Shown here: in pieces, positions 63,572-64,000 of the stretch
How positions within the stretch are numbered: the stretch's first letter is position 1
Layout of the letters: every line of letters starts with the position of its first letter
Assembly: GCF_036997485.1 (NCBI RefSeq)
Contig: NZ_JAWLPU010000002.1
Span: 529,350 to 593,349, forward strand
DNA length: 64,000 nt
Origin: Brachyspira pilosicoli
Lineage (GTDB): Bacteria > Spirochaetota > Brachyspiria > Brachyspirales > Brachyspiraceae
Direction of reading: 5' to 3'
Notes under the pieces: model-generated
The model's database searches: none
Told to the model about the DNA's origin: nothing
The model's input: the letters and a program-made list of their open reading frames with translations, nothing else
Translations under genes and position numbers: made by a program

Positions 63572-64000
63572 ATGTCTAGCATAAAATTTGAGCATGTAAA
63601 AAAAGTATATGACAACAAAGTTGAGGTAGTTAAAGACTTTAGTTTGGATATAGCTGATAAAGAGTTTGTAATTCTTGTAGGTCCTTCAGGCTGCGGTAAA
63701 TCTACGACTTTACGTATGATAGCTGGTCTTGAAGAGATTACAGATGGTAAACTTTATATTGGAGATAGACTCATAAATGATGTAGCTCCAAAAGACAGAG
63801 ACATTGCTATGGTATTTCAGAACTATGCCTTATATCCGCACATGTCTGTATTTAAGAACATGGCTTTTGGGTTGGAACTTAGAAAAACTCCAAAAGATGA
63901 AATTAAGAAAAGAGTTGAATGGGCAGCGCAAGTACTTGATATAGCTCATTTGCTTGACAGAAAACCTAAGGCATTATCTGGCGGTCAGCGTCAAAGGGTG
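63572..64000 (+). CDS. ugpC: Sugar ABC transporter ATPase, UgpC/MsmK/MalK type (partial)
   Basis: First 143 residues of an importer ATPase. Walker [10 protein letters not shown] at 37-45, Q-loop [25 protein letters not shown], signature LSGGQRQRV at the window edge. This is the CUT1 carbohydrate-import group (MalK, UgpC, MsmK), in which one ATPase often serves several transporters. AAGGGG precedes the ATG. Walker B and the regulatory domain are outside the window. Confidence 0.93.
   Translation, partial: MSSIKFEHVKKVYDNKVEVVKDFSLDIADKEFVILVGPSGCGKSTTLRMIAGLEEITDGKLYIGDRLINDVAPKDRDIAMVFQNYALYPHMSVFKNMAFGLELRKTPKDEIKKRVEWAAQVLDIAHLLDRKPKALSGGQRQRV

Noticed and set aside
1..64000. tRNA, rRNA, insertion sequence, prophage and integrase genes
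   Set aside because: Looked for on both strands by motif (cloverleaf arms, CCA ends, transposase and integrase signatures); none seen. Small RNAs could still be missed by eye.

Overview
The window is AT-rich, densely packed spirochaete DNA, most likely from a Brachyspira species. Supporting signs are the very low GC content, a fliF-fliG-fliH-fliI-fliJ flagellar block, protein families typical of spirochaetes (a DUF4912 protein with a lysine-rich tail, lax lipoprotein signals, a CsgG-like protein fused to a barrel) and codon use dominated by A/T-ending codons. The genus is inferred from gene content and not proven here.

Layout. 1-6.4 kb (minus strand): flagellar export and motor genes (a cut lytic transglycosylase, fliJ, fliI, fliH, fliG, fliF) behind a sigma-70-like and a sigma-28-like promoter. 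6.4-8.8 kb: cinA-type amidase, azlCD, cutC. 9.0-13.9 kb: a small HExxH-like zinc protein, then carAB behind a long leader with a terminator-like hairpin. 13.9-16.4 kb: beta-barrel protein and gamma-glutamyltransferase. 17-22.9 kb: rpmB, an IspH enzyme fused to a polytopic UbiA-like membrane domain, the DUF4912 protein, a TPR protein with a CASTOR/POLLUX-like channel, and an exported rhodanese. 23.1-25.1 kb: a solitary OLD-family ATPase/TOPRIM nuclease carrying in-frame microsatellites, a candidate defence gene, between two look-alike hairpin terminators. 25-30.4 kb: aminotransferase, an unlisted 51-aa gene, ankyrin protein, scpA, EamA transporter.

30.4-33.4 kb is the most system-like part. 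A YwnA-type Rrf2 regulator is divergent from a zinc macrodomain ADP-ribose hydrolase and a class M sirtuin. A YwnB-like NAD(P)-binding protein follows under its own promoter. Both promoters carry the same pair of operator palindromes (RTTGTAAY-N7-ATTACAAY), four copies in all. I read this as a small regulon linking reversible ADP-ribosylation to a redox or electrophile signal.

33.4-47.3 kb: secA, CsgG/barrel protein pair, FtsB/DivIC-like protein, LolCD-type ABC transporter, a GC-rich repeat island (41.3-41.9 kb), Na/Ca exchanger, YbjQ and LOG proteins, and a sodium:solute symporter with a 41-aa accessory protein and a structured leader. 47.8-52.3 kb: chemoreceptor, MATE pump, DUF3089 lipoprotein. 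52.4-55.8 kb: rnc, rpe, response regulator, gltX. 55.9-58.9 kb: likely operon of HD protein, a nicotinamidase homologue lacking its catalytic cysteine, ogt, acetyltransferase and SGNH hydrolase. 59-62.7 kb: RNA uracil methyltransferase, PhnP-like hydrolase, nagE. The window ends inside an MsmK/UgpC-type ABC ATPase.

Four copies of an approximately 80-bp intergenic element with CGCACG/CGTGCG ends lie at 16.7, 26.6, 47.4 and 47.7 kb. No tRNA, rRNA, CRISPR array, insertion sequence or prophage was recognised.
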